From Candidatus Izemoplasmatales bacterium (GTDB lineage: Bacteria > Bacillota_I > Bacilli_A > Izemoplasmatales > Hujiaoplasmataceae): a DNA stretch of 39,471 nt. Made by a program: the position numbers and the translations under genes. This document shows, in pieces, positions 8,068 through 16,823 of the stretch. The notes beneath the pieces were generated by a model. It was not told the DNA's origin. It made no database searches and was given only the letters and a program-made list of their open reading frames with translations. Every line of letters begins with the position of its first letter. The first letter of the stretch is position 1. Location: positions 5,157 to 44,627 of the forward strand of contig JAQUZN010000007.1 of the NCBI GenBank assembly GCA_028691315.1, written 5' to 3'.

Positions 8068-9305
8068 CTTATATTTTCTTTCAAATAGATTTGTAAATCT
8101 TCTAAATTTGGTAAAACATTTCTTTCTTCTTTAAATGCAGATAAAGCACTTGTAGTATCTTTTAACCCATTGCCTGTAATAATCACTGTTACAGTCTCGC
8201 TTTTCAAAATAAAGCCTTTTTGTATTGCTTTTAAATATCCAGCAAAAGATGCACTTGCGGCTGGTTCTGCAAATATCCCTTCTTTTGCGCCAAGTTCTTT
8301 TAGTGCAGACAAAATTTCTTCATCTGTTACAGATATCATCATTCCTGATGATTTTGTTATTGCGTTTATCGCTTTAACGGGGTTTCTTGGAATCCCCACA
8401 GCAATACTATCAGCAATCGTGTCCTCTTTTGATTCTTTTAAAGAACAAGAATCATTAAATGCTTTGACAAATGGAGAGCACCCTTTTGCTTGAATGCCAA
8501 GAAGTTTAGGGATTTTCGCAATAAGGCCTAACTGAAATAAGTCATAAAATCCTTTATAAACCGAAGCGATTGTACAACCATCACCAACAGAAACACATAC
8601 CCAATCACAAACATTAAATTCGAGTTGTTCGGCTATTTCTAGAGCAACAGTTTTCTTTCCTTCAACCAAATGTGGATTGATCGCTGCATTGCGATTATAC
8701 CACCCATACTTGTTTATAGCAAGTTTTGACAAGGTGAATGCAGCTTTATAATCGCCATCGACTTTTACAAGAGTAGTGCCAAATGCTTTTAATTGAGCTA
8801 GTTTTCCAAGAGGTGCTCTTTTTGGAACAAATATCACAGTTTTTAAACCGCATTTAGCGGCATTTCCAGCAAGGCTTGAAGCAGCATTACCTGTTGATGA
8901 ACATGCTATCGTATCATATCCCAACTCTTTTGCCTTCATTACTGCAACAATAGATGCCCTGTCTTTTAACGAGGAAGTTGGATTTTGTCCATCGTCCTTG
9001 AAGTATAGTTTATTAACTCCCAGTGTTTTTTCAAAATAAGATGAACTGTAAAGGGGACTCCATCCTACGCTTAGTGTTGATTTTGGGTCGACAGAGGTCA
9101 CTGTCAAAAAAGGAAGATATCGCCAAATGGAATATTCTTGATTGTTTTTAAAATAGTCAAGATTTACTTCTTTTTTCATTTGTTCGTAATCAAACCTAAT
9201 ATCCAAAATTCCTAATTCACCACACTCAGGACATGTCATATATGTGGATGTTTTAGGAAAAGTTTTGTGACAAAGTGTACATTCATAATCTTTTACATAT
9301 TTCAT
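8064..9305 (-). CDS. Threonine-synthase-like PLP enzyme with N-terminal zinc ribbon
   Basis: A 413-aa fold-type II PLP enzyme. Residues 9-28 form a CxxC...CxxC ribbon (Cys9, 12, 25, 28), as in some threonine synthases. The PLP lysine is Lys114 in NPTSSLKDRA; SSTGNAASSLAGNAA is the substrate loop; VSVGDGCTIASV the phosphate loop. By family it would be called ThrC (O-phosphohomoserine to threonine), but there is no homoserine dehydrogenase or kinase nearby and it sits 1 bp after adenine deaminase inside a purine operon, overlapping a second PLP enzyme. A role in deaminating a diamino or hydroxy-amino acid from purine breakdown is therefore as likely. RBS GAGG lies within the end of ade. Confidence 0.7.
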   Translation of the reverse strand: MKYVKDYECTLCHKTFPKTSTYMTCPECGELGILDIRFDYEQMKKEVNLDYFKNNQEYSIWRYLPFLTVTSVDPKSTLSVGWSPLYSSSYFEKTLGVNKLYFKDDGQNPTSSLKDRASIVAVMKAKELGYDTIACSSTGNAASSLAGNAAKCGLKTVIFVPKRAPLGKLAQLKAFGTTLVKVDGDYKAAFTLSKLAINKYGWYNRNAAINPHLVEGKKTVALEIAEQLEFNVCDWVCVSVGDGCTIASVYKGFYDLFQLGLIAKIPKLLGIQAKGCSPFVKAFNDSCSLKESKEDTIADSIAVGIPRNPVKAINAITKSSGMMISVTDEEILSALKELGAKEGIFAEPAASASFAGYLKAIQKGFILKSETVTVIITGNGLKDTTSALSAFKEERNVLPNLEDLQIYLKENIR

Positions 9306-9306
9306 A

Positions 9307-11025
9307 TTAAGCCTCGTCTACTTCTAACGGAATCAATTTGAATGCTTCCACATCGAATAGTCCAAAATCAGTCACTTTTAATTTTGGAATGACGGGAAGT
9401 GATAAAAATGCTAAATTTAAGAAAGGATCGTCAATGTCATTTGATACACCAAGTTTTCTTGCATGCGAATTCATTAGGTTTAGCCTATCACATACATGTG
9501 TATAGTCTTTTTGCGTCATCAATCCAGCAACTTCAAGTTCTAAAGAAGAAAGAACTTTCCCTTGACTGACAATAGCGATTCCGCCCTTGATTCGGTTAAT
9601 CTCATGAAGTGCGACCATCATGTCTTCATCAGAATCACCGATAATAACAAGATTATGTGAATCATGAGCAATTGTCATTGCGATTGCGCCGTTTTGAAGG
9701 CCATATCCTTCAATTAATGCCAAACCAACATTACCAGAAAAATGATGTCTTTCAACAATCGCTAGTTTCAAAATGTTGCGATGTTTTTCTTGAATGTATA
9801 AGCCATTTTCAACAAGGACTTCTCGAACAAGATTAGTAGTTGTTACATTATTTTTCTCAAAGCCAATAACGTGTACGATATTTGATTTTAATGGAATTTT
9901 AAAGGAGATTTTGGGAATATCAATATGAACAGATTCAAATACGTTATTATTTTCATAGATAAATTGATTCGCCAAATATTTTTTACCGTCTGCGACAAGT
10001 TCTCCTTTTTTATACACTATTGTTGGTTCAATGTTATATAAGTCGTTAAACACAACTATATCAGCAAAGTAGCCTGGCGCAATTGCCCCATATTTTTCAA
10101 GATGATAAGCAGTTGCAGTGTTAATCGTTGCCATTTGGATAGCAGTTATCGGATCAAGTCCAAGCAAAATGGCTTTATTAATATTAAAATTTATGTGTCC
10201 TTCTTTTACAATGTCTTTTGGATGTTTATCATCAGTACAAAATAATAGACGATGACTAAACTTTTCACTAATAAATGGAGTTAGTGCTTCTACATTTCTT
10301 GTAGCTGAACCTTCTCTCAGCATTACATACATGCCTTTTTCAACTTTTTCTAGCATTTCTTCTTTCGTAGAGGATTCATGGTCTGTTTTAATTCCAGAAA
10401 GAAGATAACTGTTTAATTCAAGACCCGTTATAAAAGGTGCATGTCCATCCTTCACTCGATCTGAAAAGAGGTCGATTTTATCATAAATATCCTTACCACC
10501 AGATATCACATTTGGATAGTCCATCACTTCGCCAAGTCCAAAGCATTTTTTTGTTTTTTCAAAATCAATGATTTCTGTTTTTCCTATCTTTTTTCCAGTT
10601 GTTTCATAGATTGTAGATGGAACACAGGAAGGCATCATCATAAAAACATCTAGAGGTGAAAGTTTTGCCGAAGACATCATAAAGTCAATTCCTTCTACGC
10701 CACACACATTTCCGATTTCATGAGGATCCGCAATAATTGATGTTGTTCCTTTTGGCATAACAAGTTTCGCAAATTGACTTGGAACAAGCATACTTGACTC
10801 AATATGAACGTGGGCATCAAAAAACCCAGGAGCGACAAATTTTCCTTCAAGGTCAACTTCCTTTTCTCCATTAAATGAACCGATTCCTAATATAAGGGAA
10901 CCTGCAATAGCAATGTCCCCTTTTTGTAACGAATGGGTAAAAACATTTACGATTGTCGCGTTTTTAAGAACCAACGGTGCTTTTTCTTTTCCTAAAGCCA
11001 TTTTTGAAAGTTGTGCTTGATTCAT
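9307..11025 (-). CDS. ade: Adenine deaminase
   Basis: A 572-aa amidohydrolase of the AdeC family, converting adenine to hypoxanthine and ammonia. Characteristic segments: FFDAHVHIESSML (residues 68-80, metal-binding His-x-His), TTSIIADPHEIGN, the FCTDDKHP segment and the C-terminal AHDSHNLVIIGDSDEDM and KGGIAIVSQGK motifs. Length is normal for the family (about 570-600 aa). ATG at 11025 follows GAGGTGAATTC. It sits between the FAD subunit of the second molybdenum hydroxylase and the PLP enzymes, feeding hypoxanthine to the hydroxylases. Cytoplasmic. Confidence 0.95.
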   Translation of the reverse strand: MNQAQLSKMALGKEKAPLVLKNATIVNVFTHSLQKGDIAIAGSLILGIGSFNGEKEVDLEGKFVAPGFFDAHVHIESSMLVPSQFAKLVMPKGTTSIIADPHEIGNVCGVEGIDFMMSSAKLSPLDVFMMMPSCVPSTIYETTGKKIGKTEIIDFEKTKKCFGLGEVMDYPNVISGGKDIYDKIDLFSDRVKDGHAPFITGLELNSYLLSGIKTDHESSTKEEMLEKVEKGMYVMLREGSATRNVEALTPFISEKFSHRLLFCTDDKHPKDIVKEGHINFNINKAILLGLDPITAIQMATINTATAYHLEKYGAIAPGYFADIVVFNDLYNIEPTIVYKKGELVADGKKYLANQFIYENNNVFESVHIDIPKISFKIPLKSNIVHVIGFEKNNVTTTNLVREVLVENGLYIQEKHRNILKLAIVERHHFSGNVGLALIEGYGLQNGAIAMTIAHDSHNLVIIGDSDEDMMVALHEINRIKGGIAIVSQGKVLSSLELEVAGLMTQKDYTHVCDRLNLMNSHARKLGVSNDIDDPFLNLAFLSLPVIPKLKVTDFGLFDVEAFKLIPLEVDEA

Positions 11026-11040
11026 GAATTCACCTCAAAT

Positions 11041-11889
11041 TTATATTAATTTCATACTGTCTATAAATGCACCAATCATGTTTTTTGCAACTTGTAGGCG
11101 GTATTTTTTATTTGATCTTTGATCATCAATTGGTTGAATAAAAGGTGTGTACCTTGAAATGATTTCTTCTCTTTTTGAACGAATTGTACAAACTGATAAT
11201 CCAGTATATTCTTTTTCCAATTCTTTTCTTCTTAGGACAGTTTGATAGATTGCGCCAAGTGCAATTCTGAAATCTGTTACAATACCATTTTCAACAGTAT
11301 ATGCTCCAGCAAAAGAAACTTTAGAAATAGCATCTGCCTTACGGCCGCCAACCTTCACGAAAGAAGTAAATGAAAATGATTTTTTTGGAATAATTATTTC
11401 TGTAATCAGCTCATTATCCTTTAGTAAAGTTTTTCTAACACCAGTAATAAAGTTTTCTATTGGAATAATACGCTTTTGATGAAGGCTTTCCACTTTGACT
11501 GAAGCATCTAATAAATAAAGCGTTACAAGTGAATCACCAGCAGGAGACGCGTTCCCAATATTGCCGGCAATCGTCGCTACATTTCTTATTCCAGGAGAAG
11601 CCATTTCATGAATAGTATCTTTTAATAACTGCGGTACAAATTCATGATGAGACAAAGTTTCAAGTGAAGTCAGGCTACCGATATATACATTCTCATTGTC
11701 AAATTTAACATACTTACATTCACTTAAATTTGAAATGTATAAAATATCTTTCTTAAAGTCGACCGGTGTCTCACTAACTGCCCGGTTTTGAATCATTAAA
11801 TCAGTCCCTCCAGCAAGTAGTAAGAATGGTTTTTCATTCAAGTACATAAGCGCTTCTTCTAGCGATTTAACGATAATTTGATCTACCAT
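11041..11889 (-). CDS. Molybdenum hydroxylase FAD subunit (XdhB type)
   Basis: A 282-aa FAD-binding subunit of the xanthine dehydrogenase/CO dehydrogenase family, which passes electrons from the 2Fe-2S clusters to an acceptor. The two flavin loops are readable: LLAGGTDLM (residues 24-32) and PGIRNVATIAGNIG followed by ASPAGDS (about 93-117). The CO-dehydrogenase-type C-terminal domain is also present. Size matches E. coli XdhB (292 aa). It overlaps the 2Fe-2S gene by 7 bp and is followed by adenine deaminase 16 bp later. It belongs to the downstream hydroxylase, whose gene order is Moco, Fe-S, FAD. Confidence 0.9.
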   Translation of the reverse strand: MVDQIIVKSLEEALMYLNEKPFLLLAGGTDLMIQNRAVSETPVDFKKDILYISNLSECKYVKFDNENVYIGSLTSLETLSHHEFVPQLLKDTIHEMASPGIRNVATIAGNIGNASPAGDSLVTLYLLDASVKVESLHQKRIIPIENFITGVRKTLLKDNELITEIIIPKKSFSFTSFVKVGGRKADAISKVSFAGAYTVENGIVTDFRIALGAIYQTVLRRKELEKEYTGLSVCTIRSKREEIISRYTPFIQPIDDQRSNKKYRLQVAKNMIGAFIDSMKLI

Positions 11890-12356
11890 AAACCATCACC
11901 ATCTTTGGATGCTTTTTGTATTGCCTCAATAATCATTTGATAGCCTGTACAGCGACACAAATTACCAGATAACCCAATTTTAATTTCCTCATCAGATGGT
12001 GTAGGATTTTCATTTAATAACGATTCACTCGCAATAATCATTCCCGGCGTACAAAAACCACACTGTACACCACCAGTTTGTTCAAAGCTATCTTTAATAA
12101 CGCTGTATCTTTTGGTTTCACTAAACCCTTCGATGGTTATGACTTCTAATCCATCTACATTTGCAAGTGGAACACTACAAGAATTGACAATCTTATGATT
12201 TAGAAGAACTGAACAAGCACCACATTCACCTTCACCACATCCTTCTTTAACGCCAGTGAGGTGGTATTCATTGCGAAGAACATCTAGTAGTCTTAATCCA
12301 GGGTTTCCAACGTATGTAACTTTTTTTCCATTCAGAATGAACTTAATCGTTGCCAT
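11883..12356 (-). CDS. Molybdenum hydroxylase 2Fe-2S subunit (XdhC/CoxS type)
   Basis: A 157-aa electron-transfer subunit with two [2Fe-2S] clusters. The plant-ferredoxin-like cluster ligands are Cys40, 45, 48 and 60 (KEGCGEGECGAC...NSC); the helical C-terminal cluster uses Cys99, 102, 134 and 136 (QCGFCTPG and NLCRCTG). All eight cysteines are present. ATG 12356 overlaps the Moco gene by 14 bp. The name XdhC here follows E. coli XdhABC and should not be confused with the XdhC-type maturation factor at 18588-19430. Confidence 0.93.
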   Translation of the reverse strand: MATIKFILNGKKVTYVGNPGLRLLDVLRNEYHLTGVKEGCGEGECGACSVLLNHKIVNSCSVPLANVDGLEVITIEGFSETKRYSVIKDSFEQTGGVQCGFCTPGMIIASESLLNENPTPSDEEIKIGLSGNLCRCTGYQMIIEAIQKASKDGDGLW

Positions 12357-14436
12357 TATTCATCAACTCCATAATCTTTTCTGGCGTCATTGGGATTGAA
12401 AATACTTTTCGTTTAATTGCCATTTCTATCGCTTTTGCGACGGCTGGCGCGCCTCCCACTAGCGTTAATTCACCAACACCTTTTGCGCCATATGGTCCAA
12501 GAGGATATGGATTATCCATAATGATGGTTTCCATTTTAGAAATATCTTTTGAAGTTGGAATGATATAATCAGTGAAGTTTTTTTGCATTATTTTACCTAG
12601 AGAATGTTCCATAACTTCAAGATATCCATAAGCAATGCCTTGGGTAATTCCTCCATCAGCTTGTCCCATAACGATTCTCTCATCAATTGCTTTACCTAAG
12701 TCATATACACTCCAAACACCTTCTATCGTTGTTTGATATGTGATTGGATTAACACTGACTTCAACGATATTTACTCCCCATGAGTATGCGGGGTAAGCGT
12801 CTCCTGTAAAAGTGGATTCATCCCACTTAATATATGATGGTTGAACGTAATTTTCTTCTAAAGTTATTTCTTCTTCATTTATATGATCTTTTAATTTTAA
12901 TGCACATCTTGCGACTAAACCGCCCACAATCATGATAGTTCTTGATGCGACAGTAGGTCCAGAATCTGGCACAAAATCAGTATCAGGTAAGTTATAGATT
13001 ATTTTTTCGATGGGCAACTTTAAGATATCAGACACGATTTTTTTCATTGTCGTTCTAACGCCTTGACCCATATCTACAGCTGCAATTAAAATTTCAATAA
13101 ATCCATCTTTATTTTTTTTAAGTTTGACTTTAGCTTTAATATGAGATGCTTCTCCACTTCCAGTAAATCCACATCCATGTAAAAACCAACTCATCCCAAT
13201 TCCTTTATAGAGATTATTCTTTGAGTATTCGTTTGCTTTATCTTTATAATTGGAAAGAGCCATCGCTTTTTCAATCATCTGAGGCATAATGATTGGGTCT
13301 CGGAAAAGACCACTCGTTGAAGTATGATCGTTTTGTTTTGCAAGATACTTTAATCGAAGTGCTAACGGGTCAATATTTAGTGTTTTGACGATATGTTCAA
13401 TAAACATTTCTATCGCAAACAACATTTGTGGAGCTCCAAATCCTCGAAATGCGCCGTTTGGTACAGTATTCGTAATATACACGTCACCAGTGACATCTAA
13501 GTGCTCTATCGTATAAGCTCCAGTACAAGCAATCAATGCTCTTGACAAAACCACACCACTTAAACCAATATTGGCACCAGCATCAATTCCTACAATCGCT
13601 TTTAATCCTGTGATTTCATTTGATTCATTAACTGAAGCAATCATTTTTATCTTGGAAGGATGTCTTTTCGTTGTCGAAATCATATCTTCTTCACGTTCAT
13701 AAATCATTTTAATCGGTTTATTGACTTTCTTTAACGCGACCGCAAGTTGACACGCAAGTAAAGAAGGAAACTCTTCTTTTCCTCCAAATGCGCCACCAAC
13801 TGTTGCTTGGATAACTCTGATATTTTCGGGTTTTGAGTTCAGAGCTAATATGAGGGCGTTTTTTACATAATATGGACACTGAATTGACCCGATCAGAGTC
13901 ACTTTTTCGCCTTCTGTATATCCAATAAATCCTTGAGGCTCGATATAAGCTTGTTCTTGATAGGATGTCGCATAATCGAATTCTATTAGTTTATTCGCTT
14001 TTGAAAAAGAATTTTCTAATGATCCTTTTGAAAAATGGTAATGGACTTTAGAATCTGTCCATTCAAAGATAGGCTCTTCTTCAACATAATGTACTTTGAT
14101 CGATTTTAAAATTGATTCAACTTTTGCTTTGTCTGGCCCAACTACTAGTAGAATGGGTTCACCCAAATAGGTTACTTTATTTTCAGGGAAAATGACTTGG
14201 TCATCAAAAATAATTTTAACCACATTTTTACCAGGAATATCGTGATAATCAACGATAAAATATCCATCTTCTAAAGTTGGAATATCAATCAATGAAATCG
14301 TTCCTTTGGCAATTATAGAACGAAGGGTTCTAGCGTATTGCATATCTTCAAAAAAATAGTCACTAGCATACAATGCTTTTCCACTACATTTTTCTTCATG
14401 ATCAACTTTTTTAATTGATGTCGAAATGTCTTTCAT
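12343..14436 (-). CDS. Molybdenum hydroxylase Moco subunit (XdhA type), probable purine hydroxylase
   Basis: A 697-aa catalytic subunit binding the molybdopterin cofactor. Key loops: VGGAFGGKEE (residues 213-222), GAFRGFGAPQ with the active-site-type Arg331, DMGQGV, and GPYGAKGVGE whose last Glu656 corresponds to the invariant catalytic Glu of xanthine oxidoreductases. EREEDM (about 247-252) aligns with the region that holds the substrate-binding Glu of xanthine oxidase, followed by RHP. These fit a purine hydroxylase, with hypoxanthine or xanthine as likely substrates, but substrate cannot be fixed by eye. RBS AAAGGAGGAG. Selenium dependence of such clusters is known elsewhere but leaves no direct mark in this protein. 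Confidence 0.88.
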   Translation of the reverse strand: MKDISTSIKKVDHEEKCSGKALYASDYFFEDMQYARTLRSIIAKGTISLIDIPTLEDGYFIVDYHDIPGKNVVKIIFDDQVIFPENKVTYLGEPILLVVGPDKAKVESILKSIKVHYVEEEPIFEWTDSKVHYHFSKGSLENSFSKANKLIEFDYATSYQEQAYIEPQGFIGYTEGEKVTLIGSIQCPYYVKNALILALNSKPENIRVIQATVGGAFGGKEEFPSLLACQLAVALKKVNKPIKMIYEREEDMISTTKRHPSKIKMIASVNESNEITGLKAIVGIDAGANIGLSGVVLSRALIACTGAYTIEHLDVTGDVYITNTVPNGAFRGFGAPQMLFAIEMFIEHIVKTLNIDPLALRLKYLAKQNDHTSTSGLFRDPIIMPQMIEKAMALSNYKDKANEYSKNNLYKGIGMSWFLHGCGFTGSGEASHIKAKVKLKKNKDGFIEILIAAVDMGQGVRTTMKKIVSDILKLPIEKIIYNLPDTDFVPDSGPTVASRTIMIVGGLVARCALKLKDHINEEEITLEENYVQPSYIKWDESTFTGDAYPAYSWGVNIVEVSVNPITYQTTIEGVWSVYDLGKAIDERIVMGQADGGITQGIAYGYLEVMEHSLGKIMQKNFTDYIIPTSKDISKMETIIMDNPYPLGPYGAKGVGELTLVGGAPAVAKAIEMAIKRKVFSIPMTPEKIMELMNNGND

Positions 14437-14450
14437 TTGTGCTCCTCCTT

Positions 14451-15527
14451 TTATTTAGAGTTGATCGCCTTCACCGGACATTTTGAGATGCACAAACCGC
14501 ATCTAAAACACATGTCTTTATTAAAAGTAATTTTGTCAGTAAAATCAATTGCAAAATAAGGACAAATATTCATACAAAGCATACATTTTATGCATTTATC
14601 TTCGTTTAATGTTGGAACATTTCCAACATACTCAACGTCTTTATTTAATTTAGTTTTCTTTACTTCTTCGATGCTTGAAAAACCATATTTTTCTAAAGTT
14701 GCTGGCAAATCCAATATGATTTTAGAATATAAGTCTTTCCCTTTAAGTAACGCACCTGACAACATTTGAACTGCAGACGCACCTGCGAGCATGAATTCAA
14801 TTACATCATCCGCTGACTTTATTCCACCTACGCCAATGATGGTTAGTTCTGGAACTGCAGACTTAATTTTATAAATCGTCGCAAGAGCAATCGGTTTAAT
14901 TGATGGTCCGCTTGTCCATACAAAGCCAGAATCACTTCCGTAGACGATTTTTCTAGAAGCGATATCTATTTTAAGGGATGGTCCTAAAGAATTAATAGCG
15001 ACAATTCCAGATGCTCCAGCATCGTATATCACTCTAGCGAACTCTTCTGGATTTGGAATATGAGGACTAATCTTCATATACAGTGGTTTCTTAGTGTATT
15101 TTTTAATGGTTAAAACCGTATCTTTAATAACATTCAAGTCTTTTCCTACATAATGAGTCGATACTTCAAACATATCCGCAAATGGTTCTAATAGTGGAAT
15201 TAAAACTTCCATATCTTCTTTAGAGTATCCCACACTAATAATTAGTGGTCGATCTTTGATTTTCTGAAATGATGGTAAAAATTCATTAACCCAAGTTAAG
15301 TACGAATACTCACTCCAAAGTTCAGAATTCATTACAAATTCCTTATCTCCATAAATACATGGCTTTGGAATGTGCGGCTCTTTGGTCGAAATAGTTTTTG
15401 TCACGACTGCGCCACAGTCTTGATGAATCATAAATTCAAGTTTTTTTGCATCACCAACCAAAGGTCCACTTGCGGGCATTAATGGATTTTTAAGGGTGAT
15501 TCCATCAAATGTTGTTTGTAAATTCAT
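14451..15527 (-). CDS. PreA-like dihydroorotate-dehydrogenase-fold protein with two 4Fe-4S clusters
   Basis: A 358-aa protein: an FMN-binding TIM barrel (residues 1-300; PLMPASGPL near 15-23, IGVGGIKSADD and a following GASAVQM phosphate loop) fused to a C-terminal 2[4Fe-4S] ferredoxin (CIKCMLCMNICP and CFRCGLCISKCP). This is the layout of PreA, the pyrimidine-reducing subunit of bacterial dihydropyrimidine dehydrogenase, and resembles parts of the larger YgfK found in E. coli purine clusters. No PreT/NAD(P)H subunit is present. The usual cysteine- or serine-bearing catalytic loop is replaced by a short segment around FEVSTHYVG (120-128). It starts directly after the ssnA stop (RBS AGAAGGA). 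Reductive or oxidative chemistry on a ring intermediate is inferred. Confidence 0.8.
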   Translation of the reverse strand: MNLQTTFDGITLKNPLMPASGPLVGDAKKLEFMIHQDCGAVVTKTISTKEPHIPKPCIYGDKEFVMNSELWSEYSYLTWVNEFLPSFQKIKDRPLIISVGYSKEDMEVLIPLLEPFADMFEVSTHYVGKDLNVIKDTVLTIKKYTKKPLYMKISPHIPNPEEFARVIYDAGASGIVAINSLGPSLKIDIASRKIVYGSDSGFVWTSGPSIKPIALATIYKIKSAVPELTIIGVGGIKSADDVIEFMLAGASAVQMLSGALLKGKDLYSKIILDLPATLEKYGFSSIEEVKKTKLNKDVEYVGNVPTLNEDKCIKCMLCMNICPYFAIDFTDKITFNKDMCFRCGLCISKCPVKAINSK

Positions 15528-16823
15528 CTAGATTCCTTCTTTCTGAAGTTTCTTCCAACAAGCTTTGGAAACTGACTTTCCAGTATTAATCGCTTTTGAT
15601 AGATCTTTTGATACTTTATAATTTGATACTTCGATATTTCCAGCTATAATCACAGTTTCAGGCTTGAAGCTGTTGAAAAGTCCGTAAAATAGATGCCCAA
15701 AGATATTAGATTTATTTACCTCTGTAATACTCTCATATGGCAAAATTAACATATCTGCGACGTAATGTTTTTTTATTTGACCTAGCGGCATTTTAAGTAA
15801 ATGCGATGTGTAATCATATGTATTAATGATTATTTGCAAAACATCATCTAATGTAAATAAATTAGGACTTTTGGATTGCAAATGCATTGCATAGTATAGA
15901 CTTAAATATTCATTTGCCATGGATGGAGATAATCCATCATTACCAATAATCACATTGATACCTTTTTCTAAGAATTTACATACTGGAGCGAGCCCAACAC
16001 CGTTGTTCATATTTGATGAGACATTCACACATACTGTCACATCATTTTTCTTAATCAAATTCAGTTCTTGTTCGTTAAGAAAGATTCCATGAACAAATAA
16101 GCTTTCTTTTCTTAGCAATCCAAAGTCATTCAGTCTATTTACAATACGTTTATGATACTTGGCGATGGAATCATCTTGATCCATCATACTTTCAGCAACA
16201 TGAATGTGGATTGGTGCTGTTGTCTCTTTAGATACTCTTTGTAAAGTATCATCTGAAAGCGTCATAGATGCATGTAGTCCAAACAATCCACTTGTAAATT
16301 CATTATGATTGTTATTGATAAAATGATTGTTTTCATCAATACATTTTGATGTATCAAATCTATCACTTGTTTCAAAACAAAAGATTCCTCTTAAATGGGC
16401 CGTGTCGACGACTGCCTTTTTTAGTTGTTCTAAAGAACCAGTAATTTCACCAGATGCATGATGATCAATAATCGTTGTTACACCATTTTTTAGAAAATCA
16501 CTAGCAAAGGCAATTCCACTGTAATATACCATTTCTAAATCTAAAGACCTATCTAACTTCCACCACAACTGATCAAGAATTTCTTGAAAATTCCTTGGCG
16601 AAAACGGTAGGCTTAATCCTCTAGCAAAAGCAGAATATAAATGTGTGTGTCCACAAACTAGTCCTGGCAAGACAATTTTACCTGTTCCGTCAATTATTTC
16701 GCAATCAAATTTTGGCATGTTACCCATAAGACCAACTTCGTGAATAACATCCGAAAAAAGAATATATCCATCTTCTATATAGGTCACAAAGTCATAGATT
16801 CTTGCATGCACGATACATTTCAT
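15528..16823 (-). CDS. ssnA: SsnA-like amidohydrolase
   Basis: A 431-aa metal-dependent amidohydrolase of the SsnA/chlorohydrolase group. Metal ligands: His59 and His61 in GHTHLYSAFARGL, the later HIHVAES and NDGLSPSMANE with the catalytic Asp. IDHHASGE is characteristic of SsnA. SsnA is a fixed member of ygeW/ygeY/ygfK purine-degradation clusters and is thought to hydrolyse an imine or amide of a ring intermediate; guanine-deaminase-like activity is an alternative. Its ATG overlaps the hydantoinase stop by one base (TAATG), indicating coupled translation. Confidence 0.85.
   Translation of the reverse strand: MKCIVHARIYDFVTYIEDGYILFSDVIHEVGLMGNMPKFDCEIIDGTGKIVLPGLVCGHTHLYSAFARGLSLPFSPRNFQEILDQLWWKLDRSLDLEMVYYSGIAFASDFLKNGVTTIIDHHASGEITGSLEQLKKAVVDTAHLRGIFCFETSDRFDTSKCIDENNHFINNNHNEFTSGLFGLHASMTLSDDTLQRVSKETTAPIHIHVAESMMDQDDSIAKYHKRIVNRLNDFGLLRKESLFVHGIFLNEQELNLIKKNDVTVCVNVSSNMNNGVGLAPVCKFLEKGINVIIGNDGLSPSMANEYLSLYYAMHLQSKSPNLFTLDDVLQIIINTYDYTSHLLKMPLGQIKKHYVADMLILPYESITEVNKSNIFGHLFYGLFNSFKPETVIIAGNIEVSNYKVSKDLSKAINTGKSVSKACWKKLQKEGI

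Noticed and set aside
8170-8493. Plus-strand frame of 107 codons opposite the threonine-synthase-like gene
   Set aside because: It is antisense to a clearly conserved PLP enzyme, has no RBS and no recognisable domain.
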